Source of the DNA: Armatimonadota bacterium
Lineage (GTDB): Bacteria; Armatimonadota; Fimbriimonadia; Fimbriimonadales; Fimbriimonadaceae
Assembly (NCBI GenBank): GCA_025360125.1
Contig: JANYCU010000048.1
Span: forward strand, 1 to 45,903
Direction of reading: 5' to 3'
DNA: 45,903 bases
Shown here: positions 1-11,600 of the stretch, piece after piece
Layout: each line of letters opens with the position of its first letter
Numbering within the stretch: position 1 is the first letter of the stretch
Position numbers and translations under genes: made by a program
Notes under the pieces: model-generated
Told to the model about the DNA's origin: nothing
What the model saw: the letters and a program-made list of their open reading frames with translations, nothing else
The model's database searches: none

Positions 1-82
1 CGAAGCCTGGACAAAGCAAGCTTCTCAGCAGGGTCTTTCACAAACGTTCTCTCCCCCAATAGTTTAGGAGATGGAATCTTAA

Positions 83-1192
83 TTGATTGTTTTAGCATTG
101 ATCTTCATGATTATGTTAGTCATGAAGCTTGACTGTACAGATCCAGTTACATGTACGGTTGCTGTTGATTTGCCATTTAATTCGGTAGCCACTGTTTCAT
201 GGGATGGTCTTGACTTTAAAGGACAAAATGATAGTCTAACGGTTACAGGCTATTTTCACCTGCCAGGCTTGAAAACACCAATTTGTCACATTACAGTTGT
301 GAATCTCAATGATTTTTCTGTTCGCTCAGCCGACGCTGTTTGTAAACGAGTCTATTGTATTGGCGGACCCATTGGATATGGACCATATGGTGGCGCGGAT
401 GGAACACCATCGAGGCATCCAACCTCGGATTCTAGAAAAGTAGGGCCAGTGTATGCCCAGTTTTTCCCGGGATGGACCGAACCAAGTGCCTGGCAAACAC
501 CGCAACGAATTTCAGCCGTTCCAATTTGGGCCGATCAGCCCGGAGTAACCTTTACTTGGTCAGTACCAGAAACTTTTAAACGAATCGATAGTGGAGGCGA
601 CCACCCTTCGTCAATTCAACTTGAGGCAAACGGCCAATCAGATGGTGTTGCATGTAAATTGACGTATAATTTTAACAACAGCGATGAATTTGACCCTGTT
701 ACTTTCCAATGTACGGATGATAGCCTATTTCAAATGTATGTTCTACAGACTGGCTCCAATTATTCAGGTGTAATTAATGCTAACATCGGTAAAATTGGGG
801 GCTACCAACCGACATCGCTTGACTTTATTTCTAAGAGTCACAGAATCAGAGCGAATAACATTGTTCAAACAGACTTCTTGTATCACCTTAACGACCAAAC
901 GCTAACGGCAATGAATGGCGTTTCGGTTGCCGAACGATGGCCTGTTGGATTTAAGCAATCCGCAGGCGATGTTTGGGATGCTTCTTCTACTTCTAGCAAC
1001 CTGGTTGACTCGTTCTGGTGGAATGCTCCTCCTTACAATCACCCAGTCAGCGGAGGAATCCCAATCAATAACCAAATTCACAAGTACTTTGCCGCCACTA
1101 CTTCTGGCGATCCAAATAATTCGACTGGCCTTAATATCCTAACAACCCTCACTAAATGGTACGACGATGATACAACGAACGACAAACAATAG
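83..1192 (+). CDS. Hypothetical exported protein
   Basis: This 369-residue protein of no recognised family probably starts at TTG 83, because an in-frame TAA (80-82) lies directly upstream. In-frame ATGs at 107, 113 and 122 are alternatives. An AGGAG stretch (66-70) lies 12 bases before the TTG. The first 17 residues are hydrophobic (MIVLALIFMIMLVMK), which suggests a signal peptide or membrane anchor. The following extracellular-looking part is rich in Asn, Thr, Ser, Gly and Trp, with several Cys near the N-terminus (C18, C24 and others). Predicted beta-rich segments suggest an exported or surface protein. The next gene on the same strand starts around its end, so the two are probably co-transcribed. 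Codon use is more AT-rich than in the neighbouring housekeeping genes. Existence of the gene is likely; its function is unknown. Confidence 0.6.
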   Translation: MIVLALIFMIMLVMKLDCTDPVTCTVAVDLPFNSVATVSWDGLDFKGQNDSLTVTGYFHLPGLKTPICHITVVNLNDFSVRSADAVCKRVYCIGGPIGYGPYGGADGTPSRHPTSDSRKVGPVYAQFFPGWTEPSAWQTPQRISAVPIWADQPGVTFTWSVPETFKRIDSGGDHPSSIQLEANGQSDGVACKLTYNFNNSDEFDPVTFQCTDDSLFQMYVLQTGSNYSGVINANIGKIGGYQPTSLDFISKSHRIRANNIVQTDFLYHLNDQTLTAMNGVSVAERWPVGFKQSAGDVWDASSTSSNLVDSFWWNAPPYNHPVSGGIPINNQIHKYFAATTSGDPNNSTGLNILTTLTKWYDDDTTNDKQ

Positions 1193-1211
1193 AGCCGTTC
1201 TTTATCGGAGG

Positions 1212-2486
1212 ATGACTTTACTATTATTGCTCTTAGTGACCTTGTCCGCCACTGCGTTGGGACAAATCGACAAGTGCATTCGGTTTTTTGAGTCAAAACC
1301 GGACATTTCTGCACAAGGGCTTCCGTACGCGGAACCTAAGAAGGCGCTTATCGTGGAAAGGCTTTCGGGAACCCAGTCAATGCTTGGTGTACCACGTTCA
1401 GATAGTTGGAAAGTAGAGTGGGCGTCTGAAACCCATGCGTCAATTCGGTTCAGTCAGTCATTCCAAATTCTTGATACTACGATTCGCGACTCGCCAAAAG
1501 TCATAACCCTCTATACGGACATGCCGTCAGAATTATTTAAGGTTCGTCGACTGAAAATCAGTGAATTAGATGTGGCAAAGCAGAATGTTGCTCCTTGGGA
1601 ACCTGGCAAGACATATGCCTTGTTGATCAATTCATACGACGCCAAAAAAGCACAGGCTCAAATGGTGTGCGAACGAGCGGTAAAGGCAACCCATCTGGAG
1701 GGTAAAGATGCCCAAACTGCGTTCTTTATGACTATTGTAAATCAGCTTGCAAAGCTGGAGTCACCAGAAGTGGACCCACTTCTTTACTACTTTGGAAAGG
1801 TTTCCATGCTCATACGAGGTGAAATTAGCGTTTCCTACGGCGGATCCGGAGAATTCGGGCAAGCGGTTGGTAACTATGCCCTTCAGTTAGCATCAAAAGC
1901 TTCGGGAAAGAAGCGAGTCTGGCTTTCTTTCGTTGGAGGTATTTGGGGGAACACTCGAGGATACGAGCCATTCTTTGCCGAGCTTCGCCCGGCCATTAAC
2001 GCCAATAAGTCAACCGTAGACACCAACGAGTTACGGATTTTGGCCGGCTGTATTCCAGCAAGGGAGCATTTCTATTTGGACTATGTGTTGACAGGAGTAC
2101 CACCAACTCGAAATTCAAAGTCCATGCTAGAATTCGCGCTCGGGTTTACCGACCGGCCAGACGTCATGGCTTTCCTGATGGAGTTTATGATTGCCGACTC
2201 TCGCATCAAACCGAAAGAATCAATGCCATCAAAAGAAGACTGGATCAAGGCGTACTTAGCGACGGACGAAGGAATGAGTTATCAGGACCGATACACCGTG
2301 TATCAAGGAATATCTGGATATTTCCTCTATTTGTCGGGAATTCAGGACCTAGTATCCGACGCAATCCAGAATAGAATGAACTTTCCCGATGGACTAAGAT
2401 ATCCGGGCGACGACAATCACGAAATTGAGTGGAAGCAAGCAATTGACAAGTATTGGGACGTAAAAAGGAAGATCAAGCCTTTATAA
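1212..2486 (+). CDS. Hypothetical exported protein
   Basis: I place the start at ATG 1212 because the product then begins with a classical signal peptide (MTLLLLLLVTLSATALGQ), giving 424 residues. An upstream in-frame ATG at 1167 would add 15 polar residues and overlap the preceding gene by 26 bases. A GGAGG (1207-1211) abuts the 1212 ATG, closer than usual, so the start is not settled. The mature part is helical and mixed-charge with two lone cysteines, and I recognise no domain. A strong hairpin terminator follows 30 bases after the stop. It probably forms a two-gene unit with the preceding exported protein. Confidence 0.65.
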   Translation: MTLLLLLLVTLSATALGQIDKCIRFFESKPDISAQGLPYAEPKKALIVERLSGTQSMLGVPRSDSWKVEWASETHASIRFSQSFQILDTTIRDSPKVITLYTDMPSELFKVRRLKISELDVAKQNVAPWEPGKTYALLINSYDAKKAQAQMVCERAVKATHLEGKDAQTAFFMTIVNQLAKLESPEVDPLLYYFGKVSMLIRGEISVSYGGSGEFGQAVGNYALQLASKASGKKRVWLSFVGGIWGNTRGYEPFFAELRPAINANKSTVDTNELRILAGCIPAREHFYLDYVLTGVPPTRNSKSMLEFALGFTDRPDVMAFLMEFMIADSRIKPKESMPSKEDWIKAYLATDEGMSYQDRYTVYQGISGYFLYLSGIQDLVSDAIQNRMNFPDGLRYPGDDNHEIEWKQAIDKYWDVKRKIKPL

Positions 2487-2515
2487 CTCAAATCGCCAAC
2501 CGCAGTACCGCGCTA

Positions 2516-2555
2516 AACTCCATGTGCCATTCGACATGGAGTTGCCTTCTTTCTT
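2516..2555 (+). terminator. Rho-independent terminator after the two exported-protein genes
   Basis: A 10-bp perfect stem, AACTCCATGT (2516-2525) with ACATGGAGTT (2534-2543) and an 8-base loop, is followed on the plus strand by the T-rich run GCCTTCTTTCTT. It is placed to end transcription of the 1212-2486 gene before the convergent symporter gene. Confidence 0.75.
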
Positions 2556-2562
2556 AAGTAGC

Positions 2563-3789
2563 TCAAGTTAGTTCAAGTGGCTTTGGGTCAATAACGATTG
2601 ACGTCGTCATATCGGCCAGCACGTTCGTCACCGAGCGCATTCGTGCGATGATCCAATCAACAGTCAGGAGGATGGGCAAAATCTCGGGCGTGAAGCCTAG
2701 GGTGCCAAGAATGACGGCTAGCGAAATGAGGCCAGCTTCTGGCACGCCAGCGATTCCCAGTGCCGTCAACACACAAAGCAATGCAACGGAGATTTGCGTA
2801 CCTATGGTGAGGTGCAGGCCAAGCCCTTGGGCGACGATCATGACTCCAAAGGCTTCGTAGAGGAGGATTCCGTCGTTATTGAGGTTTGTTCCGATGCAGG
2901 CACCCATTCGAGAACTTTCCTTTGAAATGCCGAGGCTGTCGAGAGCTTTCAGGGTCAACGGCAAAGACGCGAGGCTGCTGTTGATGCCAAAGGCATTCAT
3001 GACGGGCTCGGCAGCGGCCTTAAAGAAGTCTTTTAGCGTAACTCGTTTGGTCAATATGATCCATGCGGGATAGACGATGAACGCCTGAATGCATAAGCCG
3101 AGGATTACATATCCGACATAGGGAATCAGGCCCGTGAGGTGGGTGAAACCGTTGTCGCCCACGCTTTTCGCCACGACGGCAAGAACCGCGATCGGTGTCA
3201 GCATCACCAGCCAGGTGATGATCTTCTCCGAAATCTTGTAACCACCGTGAATCACCCTCTCCCAGTCGGTCACCCACGGCTCGTTCAGATTCTTGAAGCT
3301 TCGCAGTGCACAGCCGATGAGAACAGCAAGAAACGCAACGGCAAGGATGTTGTTCGAGCTGAATGGCTCGACAAGGCTAGTAGGCAGAAGGTTATGAATA
3401 AAGCCGACCAAGTCAACCGTGTGCCCCTTCGCCTGCGACAGGAGGCCCGTGTCGGGCACTTTAGCACCCAGATCGAGGTGTTTGCCGGGCTGAAACACGT
3501 TGGCCATCGTGATGCCGATGGTGGCCGCGATAGTGGTGTTGATCGCAATGACGCCAAGAAACCTTCGCGCGGATTTCCATTGGACCTCAGACGACACGAT
3601 GGCGTCGAGAATGGCAAAGAAGAGGAGGGGGGCGGCTACTGCCTTGATAAGATCAATATAGAGCTTGCCTACCTCGCCGAGCGGCTTAGCGCTGATATGC
3701 TGGCTTTGGCAGTAGAGGCCGATAAGGATGCCAACAATGATGGAGCCGATGATGAACGCGGTCGAGCGAATTGCTTTGCCGGCAATCAT
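2563..3789 (-). CDS. Sodium/proton:dicarboxylate (or amino acid) symporter, DAACS family
   Basis: This 408-residue protein has the length and hydropathy of the GltP/DctA family (PF00375), which imports dicarboxylates or acidic/neutral amino acids with Na+ or H+. Family landmarks are visible: a serine-rich re-entrant loop (NSSLASLPLTLKAL), the TM7 motif NNDGILLYEA in place of NMDGTxLY, HP2 GIAGVPEAG, and the TM8 motif DWIIARMRSVTNVLAD. In TM8 the residue aligned with the Asp that binds the substrate amino group in GltPh-type amino acid carriers (D394) is Ala, while the following Arg, Asn and Asp are kept. This resembles dicarboxylate carriers more than glutamate carriers, so a C4-dicarboxylate or other non-amino-acid substrate is my inference. 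The gene lies on the minus strand downstream of rpoC but is separated from it by a terminator. Confidence 0.88.
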   Translation of the reverse strand: MIAGKAIRSTAFIIGSIIVGILIGLYCQSQHISAKPLGEVGKLYIDLIKAVAAPLLFFAILDAIVSSEVQWKSARRFLGVIAINTTIAATIGITMANVFQPGKHLDLGAKVPDTGLLSQAKGHTVDLVGFIHNLLPTSLVEPFSSNNILAVAFLAVLIGCALRSFKNLNEPWVTDWERVIHGGYKISEKIITWLVMLTPIAVLAVVAKSVGDNGFTHLTGLIPYVGYVILGLCIQAFIVYPAWIILTKRVTLKDFFKAAAEPVMNAFGINSSLASLPLTLKALDSLGISKESSRMGACIGTNLNNDGILLYEAFGVMIVAQGLGLHLTIGTQISVALLCVLTALGIAGVPEAGLISLAVILGTLGFTPEILPILLTVDWIIARMRSVTNVLADMTTSIVIDPKPLELT

Positions 3790-3800
3790 GTCCGCAGTAT

Positions 3801-3836
3801 AAACAAGAATCCCCTTGAATTCATAGATTCAAGGGG
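3801..3836 (-). terminator. Rho-independent terminator of rpoBC
   Basis: A perfect 10-bp stem, CCCCTTGAAT (3811-3820) with ATTCAAGGGG (3827-3836) and a 6-base loop, lies 22 bases past the rpoC stop. On the minus strand it is followed by the T-rich ATTCTTGTTT. It isolates rpoC from the symporter gene, whose ATG (3789) lies just beyond it. Confidence 0.85.
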
Positions 3837-3857
3837 ACCCTTTTTACCTTCTCAAGA

Positions 3858-6800
3858 CTAAATAGTGTCTTTGATTTCTTCGAATCCATCAAGGCCAGTA
3901 GCCATATCGCTGAGGGACGGATAGTTGAGTGACTCAAATTCGTCCTCAAAGTCCATGTCATCGGACTCAACGAGAGCTTGGAGCGATTGCTCGGCCCATG
4001 AACCGCGTTGAACGTTGACATCGATATCTCGGTATTGCTTGACGCCCGTACCAGACGGAATCAAGCGACCAAGAATAACGTTCTCCTTCAAGCCGATCAG
4101 GTGATCTCGCTTTCCTCGAACAGCCGCTTCGGTAAGGACGCGGGTTGTCTTTTGGAATGATGCGGCTGACAAGAATGAATCCGTTGCCAACGATGCTTCG
4201 GTGATACCGAGGAGAATCCAGTTTGCGCTGGCTTCTTTCGGATCTCGCTCAATGTTTTCGCCAGAGATTGGGTCAACATATTTGATTTTTTTGCCGCTGT
4301 GGAGAGCTTCACGAACTGCTTCGTTGGCTCTTTGGAACGCAAATCGGTCAACGATTTGTCCAGGAAGGAATGGCGTATCGCCTGGCTCCTTAACCTGTCG
4401 CTTTCGCATCATCTGTCGAATGATGACTTCAACGTGCTTGTCGTTGATGTCAACACCTTGGCTCTTGTAAACGCTTTGCAAGTTCTCGACAAAGTACTCG
4501 TGAACTGCGGCTGCGCCAGCAAGCTCGAGAACCTCGTGTGGATCTCGTGGGCCTTCGGTGAGCGGGTCGCCCTTGATGACCTTGTTACCCTTCTCTACTG
4601 GTAATTTACCGAGAGGTGGAACAAGGATCGGGTAGATGATGTGAATGTTGCTAACTTCAGCCTTTCGGAGCATGGCAACCATTGCGGTCGTCAGCTTTTG
4701 GCCGATGACCTTGTGGAGGCCGTTCTTATAGGTTCCCGTATTGTCGGCTGGCCAAGTTTGGACGTCGCTAATGTAGGCATCCTTAATTGGGGTTGACAGT
4801 TGAACATCGGCTTCGATGACGACGAATCGGCCAAAGCTTGATTCCTTGATCTCTTTGACAACACCAGAGACTGGGCAAATAATTGCTTTACCCCGTGGCT
4901 GTCTTCGAGCTTCGAAGATTTCTTCAACTCGGACGATACCTGACGACTCACCAGTCCAAGAGTAGAAGAATGTCTTTCTCGACTTCTCCCACATCTTTCG
5001 GCTATCGCTGTCGCTCTTGTCGGCAGCCTTTTGGGCAGCCTTGGTTGCGCGCTCAGCTCGCTTCTTCAGCTTCGGATCTTCGATCTCTTCGACATTGTTG
5101 ATGGTCAAAGGAGCGAGGTCTTGGTTCTTGAAGAGTGACTTGACGATGGCTTCCTGGGTCTCAAGTAGTTTCGTTGGGTCAAATGCCTTCAGATCAGTGT
5201 CGGTGGCGGACGCAAAGTCCTCCATGAACTGTCGAATGAACTTACCAGTCTTATACTGGTTCGTACGAGCGATGGTAGCGGAACCCGCAACACCACCCGT
5301 GTGGAACGTTCTCATCGTGAGCTGCGTTCCTGGTTCACCGATCGATTGAGCGGCAATGATTCCGACCGAGACACCAACTTCGACTGGCTTGCTAGTGGAG
5401 AGGTCAATACCGTAGCATTGAGCGCAGACACCTTGAACCAACATACAGTAGAGCGGTGATCGAACGATCATGGCAAGCAGGCCATGATCGGTGATTTCGA
5501 AACCATATTCTTTGTATTTCTTTTGGATTTTGACTTTGGCTTTTTCGTCTTTAGCGCCATCAATTTCCACGTAGTATTTCTTCTCGATCTGGTTGATTCG
5601 ACCTGCAATTACCTTCGTAATTGCTTCTTGGTAGACAGTCAAGGCTTCGCCAGTTTCCGGATCGGTGACGACTGACAGAGCCAATCGGTCATGAATTCGG
5701 TCGCCAAGGGATTCGATTGCTTCACCCATCAAAACGATTCGATGAGCGGTCATACCGTCTCGGATTCCACAGTCGTCAGCTTTGATGATGACGTCTTGGG
5801 CGACATCGCAGAGACGTCGCGTGAGGTAACCAGCGTCAGCCGTTCTAAGTGCAGTATCGGCCAATCCTTTACGGGCACCGTGCGTGGTAACGAAGTACTC
5901 AAGCATGGACAATCCGCGGTGGAACGAGTTCTTAACCGGAAGCTCGTAAATCGTTTCGTTGAACTGGTTCAACATCAGACCACGCATTCCGGAGAGCTGC
6001 GCAAGCTGCTTGATCGAACCACGAGCACCAGAAACGGTAACGATGCTGAGCGGGTTGAACTGGGTCAGACCCTTAACGATCTCTTCTCCAATGACGTTAT
6101 AGGTTTCTTGCCAGAGTCGAACGAGCGTGCTTTGCATTTCGTTAAACGCGAGCATTCCTCGTCGGAACTGGGCGAGAACCTTGTTGGATCGGTCGTCTGC
6201 ATCTTTGAGGATTTCGTCTCGTCGAGCAGGTGGGTCCATATCGGTGATTGCAACTGAGAGGCCGTATTTGGTCGCCCATTTGAATCCAGAATCCTTCATG
6301 TCATCGAGGTATTTGATCGTTGCCGCAACGCCTGCTCGCTCGTGGATCACGAGGATGAGATCGGCCAAGGCTTTCTTGGTCAACTCGACGTTGAGGTAGG
6401 CATCGGAGTAACGAAGTGGCCAAGGAAGAACCGTGTGGAAAATCAATTGACCCGGCGTTACCGCTCGGACAACTTTTTCGACTTCCATGACATAGGCTTC
6501 GAGTTCTTCGAATTCTTTGCCTTCTTCGTCCGTCTTCGTTACCTTGTGATATTCCTGACCAGTTGCGACATCTCGGAAATCTACTTCAGTATCTAGTCGG
6601 AAGACTGGACGGGTGATTTGAACCATTACTGGATCATTGATTCCTAGTCGAACATCCATTGAAGGGCTTTCAAAGTTGAAAATAACTTCATTTGGGTTGG
6701 AATAGATGAACGGAGCAGCGTGCTTTTCAGCGTTCTTTCGGTGGGCTTCGACCTTTGCGTCGAGTTTAGCCTTCGCTTCTCGGCTCATCATGGTCAAGGC

Positions 6801-8585
6801 ATAGTTGCCAAGAACGATGTCTTGTACTGGCGCACAAGTTGGTCGTCCGTCCGACGGAGTGAACAGGTTCTGCGTCGAAAGCATCAAGACTCGACATTCG
6901 GCTTGGGCTTCGGCGGATAGCGGGACGTGAACAGCCATCTGGTCACCATCAAAGTCCGCGTTGTACATGTTACAAACAAGCGGGTGAAGCTGAATTGCCT
7001 TTCCGTCTACGAGTATTGGCTCGAACGCCTGGATACCGAGTCGGTGCAGAGTTGGAGCACGGTTGAGAAGGACTGGATGCTCCTTGATAACCTCTTCTAG
7101 ACCGTCCCAGACAGCTGGGTGCATTCGGTCAATCATTCGCTTAGCGGTCTTGATGTTCTGCGTAATTCGCTTTTCGACCAATGTCTTCATGACAAATGGC
7201 TTGAAGAGTTCTAGCGCCATTTCCTTCGGAATGCCGCATTGGTGCAGTTTAAGGTGTGGACCGACAACGATAACGGATCGTCCAGAGTAGTCAACTCGCT
7301 TACCAAGAAGGTTCTTTCGGAATCGACCTTCTTTACCCTTCAACATGTCGCTGAGGGATTTGAGTGGTCGAGCGTTTGAACCAACAACTGGTCGGGCTCG
7401 TCGGCCGTTATCGATCAACGCGTCGACGGCTTCTTGGAGAAGTCGTTTTTCGTGGTTGATGATCGATTCTGGTGCGTGGATTTCGATGATCTTCTTCAAC
7501 CGGTTGTTTCGGTTGATGATTCGTCGATAGAGATCGTTAAGGTCAGAGGTGGCAAAACGGCCGCCATCGAGTTGGACCATTGGTCGTAGCTCGGGCGAGA
7601 TGACCGGGATTACTCCTTGGATCATCCAATCTGGCTTCGTTTTCGAACCAATGAGGGCTTCGACGACTTCCAGTCGCTTGATCGCTCGGGCTCGTCGTTG
7701 ACTGGTAGTCATGACGATTTCTTGTCTAAGCCCCTTTGCAAGCTTTTCGAGTTCGACTCGGTTCAGAAGCTCTTTGATAGCTTCGGCACCAATGTTAGCT
7801 CGGACGAGGGGGCGAAGATCTCGCTCCATTCTCATTCCAACGCTGTCGAGTAGCTTAGAAACTGCGCGATACTTGTCTTCGTCGATGAGCTGGTTTCGCT
7901 CAAGCTTTCCGAGGATTTCGACAGCAATATCGAGATCCTTCAGACGATCGTCTGAGTCTCGATATTCGGCCTTGATTCGGTCATTGACCGCTTTGGATCG
8001 CTCTCGAACATAGGATTCATCATATTCGTCGCCGTTGTTCTTAAGGTCTTCGGCAAGTCGTGACAGTGACTCCTCTTCGAGGTCTCTCATGCCCAATTGG
8101 AGGTGCATTTTTTCAACTTCAACAAAGCGCCGAATTTCAGGAATTAATTCTTGAATTTGCTCTTGGTCAATATCGATGATGATGAAACTTGCAAAGTAAA
8201 TGACCTTTTCGAGCAATCGTGGAGAGATGTCCAGGATGAGCGAAAGTGGGGATGGTACGCCCTTTAGGTACCAAATGTGGCAAATTGGCGCGGCGAGCTC
8301 GACGTGACCCATTCGTTCTCGTCGGACTTTGCTTCGGGTGACTTCAACGCCACATCGTTCGCAAACGATGCCTTTGTACTTGATTTTCTTGTACCGACCG
8401 CACGAACATTCCCAATCCTTTACTGGACCGAAAATTTTCTCACAGAACAAGCCGTCTCGTTCTGGCTTAAATGTACGATAGTTGATCGTCTCTGGCTTCT
8501 TGACTTCGCCGTGAGACCAACCCATTACATCTTCTGGACTTGCGATTCCGATTTTAATTTTGTCGAACAGACTGACTGCTGCCAT
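3858..8585 (-). CDS. rpoC: DNA-directed RNA polymerase subunit beta'
   Basis: Largest subunit of core RNA polymerase, carrying most of the active centre. The 1575-residue product has the N-terminal zinc site C60-x-C62-x12-C75-x2-C78, the catalytic Mg2+ loop [10 protein letters not shown] at about residues 542-551 with three Asp, and the second Cys cluster ([27 protein letters not shown]) followed by the trigger-loop region ([19 protein letters not shown]). Its length is slightly above that of typical 1200-1400-residue RpoC. The extra sequence includes acidic and Lys-rich stretches in the C-terminal third (for example around [17 protein letters not shown]). It follows rpoB by 77 bases in the same direction and ends at a strong terminator, so it is the last gene of the rpoBC unit. 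Arg is often encoded by CGA. Confidence 0.98.
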   Translation of the reverse strand: MAAVSLFDKIKIGIASPEDVMGWSHGEVKKPETINYRTFKPERDGLFCEKIFGPVKDWECSCGRYKKIKYKGIVCERCGVEVTRSKVRRERMGHVELAAPICHIWYLKGVPSPLSLILDISPRLLEKVIYFASFIIIDIDQEQIQELIPEIRRFVEVEKMHLQLGMRDLEEESLSRLAEDLKNNGDEYDESYVRERSKAVNDRIKAEYRDSDDRLKDLDIAVEILGKLERNQLIDEDKYRAVSKLLDSVGMRMERDLRPLVRANIGAEAIKELLNRVELEKLAKGLRQEIVMTTSQRRARAIKRLEVVEALIGSKTKPDWMIQGVIPVISPELRPMVQLDGGRFATSDLNDLYRRIINRNNRLKKIIEIHAPESIINHEKRLLQEAVDALIDNGRRARPVVGSNARPLKSLSDMLKGKEGRFRKNLLGKRVDYSGRSVIVVGPHLKLHQCGIPKEMALELFKPFVMKTLVEKRITQNIKTAKRMIDRMHPAVWDGLEEVIKEHPVLLNRAPTLHRLGIQAFEPILVDGKAIQLHPLVCNMYNADFDGDQMAVHVPLSAEAQAECRVLMLSTQNLFTPSDGRPTCAPVQDIVLGNYALTMMSREAKAKLDAKVEAHRKNAEKHAAPFIYSNPNEVIFNFESPSMDVRLGINDPVMVQITRPVFRLDTEVDFRDVATGQEYHKVTKTDEEGKEFEELEAYVMEVEKVVRAVTPGQLIFHTVLPWPLRYSDAYLNVELTKKALADLILVIHERAGVAATIKYLDDMKDSGFKWATKYGLSVAITDMDPPARRDEILKDADDRSNKVLAQFRRGMLAFNEMQSTLVRLWQETYNVIGEEIVKGLTQFNPLSIVTVSGARGSIKQLAQLSGMRGLMLNQFNETIYELPVKNSFHRGLSMLEYFVTTHGARKGLADTALRTADAGYLTRRLCDVAQDVIIKADDCGIRDGMTAHRIVLMGEAIESLGDRIHDRLALSVVTDPETGEALTVYQEAITKVIAGRINQIEKKYYVEIDGAKDEKAKVKIQKKYKEYGFEITDHGLLAMIVRSPLYCMLVQGVCAQCYGIDLSTSKPVEVGVSVGIIAAQSIGEPGTQLTMRTFHTGGVAGSATIARTNQYKTGKFIRQFMEDFASATDTDLKAFDPTKLLETQEAIVKSLFKNQDLAPLTINNVEEIEDPKLKKRAERATKAAQKAADKSDSDSRKMWEKSRKTFFYSWTGESSGIVRVEEIFEARRQPRGKAIICPVSGVVKEIKESSFGRFVVIEADVQLSTPIKDAYISDVQTWPADNTGTYKNGLHKVIGQKLTTAMVAMLRKAEVSNIHIIYPILVPPLGKLPVEKGNKVIKGDPLTEGPRDPHEVLELAGAAAVHEYFVENLQSVYKSQGVDINDKHVEVIIRQMMRKRQVKEPGDTPFLPGQIVDRFAFQRANEAVREALHSGKKIKYVDPISGENIERDPKEASANWILLGITEASLATDSFLSAASFQKTTRVLTEAAVRGKRDHLIGLKENVILGRLIPSGTGVKQYRDIDVNVQRGSWAEQSLQALVESDDMDFEDEFESLNYPSLSDMATGLDGFEEIKDTI

Positions 8586-8662
8586 ATTTACCTTTTGTTA
8601 ATAATTCCTTTGTGCTACTGCGCGATATTGGGCCAATTCGCCGTTGAATTGGCCCGGTAAGA

Positions 8663-11600
8663 CTAGTTGAAGAACCCGACTGATCGAGCGAGACGCATAT
8701 CTTCGCCACCGCTGAGTTCATCGAGATCTTTGAGAGGAAGTTCCTTGTTTTGTGCGTCTTCTACGCTGACCTTGAGGCCAAGTGATCGAAGTTCGTTGAC
8801 CAAGATCTTGAACGACTCAGGAATTCCTGGTTCGGCAAGACTTTCGCCTTTGACAATACTTTCGTAAGCTCGAACTCGACCCATGACATCGTCGGATTTG
8901 ATCGTGAGAAGCTCTTGGAGTGTGTAGGCTGCGCCGTACGCTTCCAGGGCCCATACTTCCATTTCACCAAATCGCTGTCCACCAAACTGAGCCTTACCAC
9001 CGAGCGGTTGCTGGGTGACCAAGGAGTATGGTCCAATTGATCGGGCGTGAATCTTTTCATCGACCAAGTGCTCAAGTTTCAGCATGTAGATCATGCCAAC
9101 AGTGATCGGATTTGGAACCGCGTCACCCGTTAGACCATCTCTGATCATCGATTTACAGGTTTGAGGATCGAATCCGGACCGCTTATAAACGTTCTTTTCA
9201 AGGTTCGCAAGCATCTGTTTATAGATGTCTTCCTTGCCCTTATACGGTTTCTCGTCGATTTCTAGTTCGATTTCTTCAGGAACGAAGTTATCGAGGTCGT
9301 AGTCGATCAGTTCTGAGACTGGCTTGACCGGGGTCGTACCGAGAATTCGTGAAACTCTCTCAAGTCGATTGATGCCGAATTCGCGGAACTTCGCGCCGAC
9401 CTTTTCCATCATTTGGTCAAGGTCATCGTCCTTTTCGAATGAGAGGTCGACCAAGAGTTCTGACTTCAAATAGCCTTCAAGGGCTTTTCGTCGGAAATGC
9501 TGGCCAAGTCGCTCGGTTTCTTCCAGGACTTCATGCTCGGTGGCGCCTTGGAATGCTGGACACTTATACTCAATATTGAGGTGCTTGCCAACATAGCCGA
9601 GGTGAGTTTCGAGAATTTGACCAATGTTCATTCGGCTTGGAACACCAAGTGGGTTCAAGACGATGTCGCATGGAGTTCCGTCTGCGAGGAATGGCATATC
9701 TTCGGCGGCGAGAACTCGAGAAATAACTCCCTTGTTTCCGTGGCGTCCGGCCATCTTGTCTCCAACCATGAGCTTTCGCTTCTGGGCAACGAAGACTTGA
9801 ACGGTCATGTTTGTTCCTGCGGGCAATTCGTCGCCAGGGATTTGCATCAATGGCTCTTCGGTGCGATCACAGATCAGACGATCTCGTTTCTTGGACTCTT
9901 TATAGATATAGTTGATGGATGGCGAAAGGTACTTATATCGGCTGAAGACTTTGACATCAACAACAGTTCCCTTTTCACCATGCGGCACTCGAAGCGAAAC
10001 GTCTCGCGTCTCTTCGGCTTTCTTACCGAAGATCGCGATGATCAATCGCTCTTCAGCGGTCATTTCGACCTGGCCCTTCGGAGCGACCTTACCAACGAGA
10101 ATATCTTCTGGACGGACTTCTGCACCGATTCGGATGATTCCGTTTTCGTCGAGATCCTTCAAGGCGTCTTCGCCTACGTTTGGAATGTCGCGGGTGATTT
10201 CTTCTGGCCCGAGCTTGGTATCAACTGCTTCGGTTTCGTACCGCTCGATGTGGATTGACGTATAAACGTCATCCTTGACCATTCGCTCGGAGATGAGAAT
10301 TGCGTCCTCATAGTTGTATCCATTCCACGGCATAAAGGCGACAAGAACGTTTTTACCAAGTGCAAGTTCACCCTTGTCAACGCATGGGCCATCGGCAAGT
10401 GGGTCTCCCTTGAGAACTCGTTGCCCGAGTCCTACTACAGGTCGCTGGGTGAAACAAGTTGACTTGTTCGATTGAACCAAGTGAACCAGATTGTAACATT
10501 CCAACTCTCCATCATCCTTTCGGACTTTGATTTCGAGTGAAGTTACAGACTCAACTACACCTGCATTGTGAGCAACAACGGCAGCACCGGAGTCAACCGC
10601 AGCTACTCGCTCATATCCAGTTCCGACGAGCGGCTTATCCGATCGAAGGCACGGTACAGCTTGTCGTTGCATGTTAGCGCCCATAAGAGCACGGTTTGCG
10701 TCATCGTTCTCAAGGAACGGAATGAGCGATGTTGCAACCGAAACGATTTGGGATGGAGAAACGTCGATGAAGTGAATTTGAGTTCGACCAACAGTTGGAT
10801 AGCTTGCTCCCTGAAGGACACCACCTGCACATCGAACCTGAATTCGCTCTTCAACGAATAGCCCGTTTTCGTCAGTTTTGGTATCAGCAGGAGCAACCAA
10901 GATTGCGGTTTCCTCTTGCGCCGTCATGTAAACAACTTCTTCGGTGACGTGACCTTCGGTGACCACTCGGTACGGCGTAACGATGAAACCAAATTCATCG
11001 ACACGTGCATGAGATGTCAACTGTGAGATCAGACCAATGTTTGGACCTTCTGGCGTTTCGATTGGACAAATTCGACCATAGTGCGAACGGTGAACGTCTC
11101 GAACTTCGAGCTTGGCGCTCGTTCGTTGCAAGCCACCAGGTCCAAGCGAGGAAAGACGTCGCTTGTTGGTAAGTTCCGAAAGCGGGTTCGTCTGATCCAT
11201 GAACGTTGAAAGCTGGTTGCTGCTGAAGAAGCTCTTGATCGATGCAGAAATTGGCTTGACCGACAGGATAATTCCCGGCAGCAAGTTTTCTTGATCTTGC
11301 GACGTCATTCGCTCTCGAGCGACCTTTTCCATTCGAACAAATCCTAGCCGAAGTTGGCTTTGAAGAAGCTCTCCAACTGATCGGACTCGCTTGTTCTTAA
11401 GGTCATCAATGTCATCTCGCTCTGACTCTCGACGAACATAAGGCTCCATTGCGAGCATCATGTGGGCAAGGTCTTCAGCGGTAAGGTTTCGAACATTCAA
11501 AGGAATGTCGAGCCCAAGCTTCTGGTTCAAGAAGCGGCGGCCTACCTTTCCAAGGTCATATCGTCGCACATCAAAGAAGAGACCGTAGACCAATTGCTTG

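Noticed and set aside
1-129. Frames open from the left edge (for example ending SIDLHDYVSHEA at 129)
   Set aside because: Too short to show whether they are the end of a real upstream gene.
3139-3861. 240-codon plus-strand frame opposite the symporter
   Set aside because: Antisense shadow of a well-supported transporter gene.
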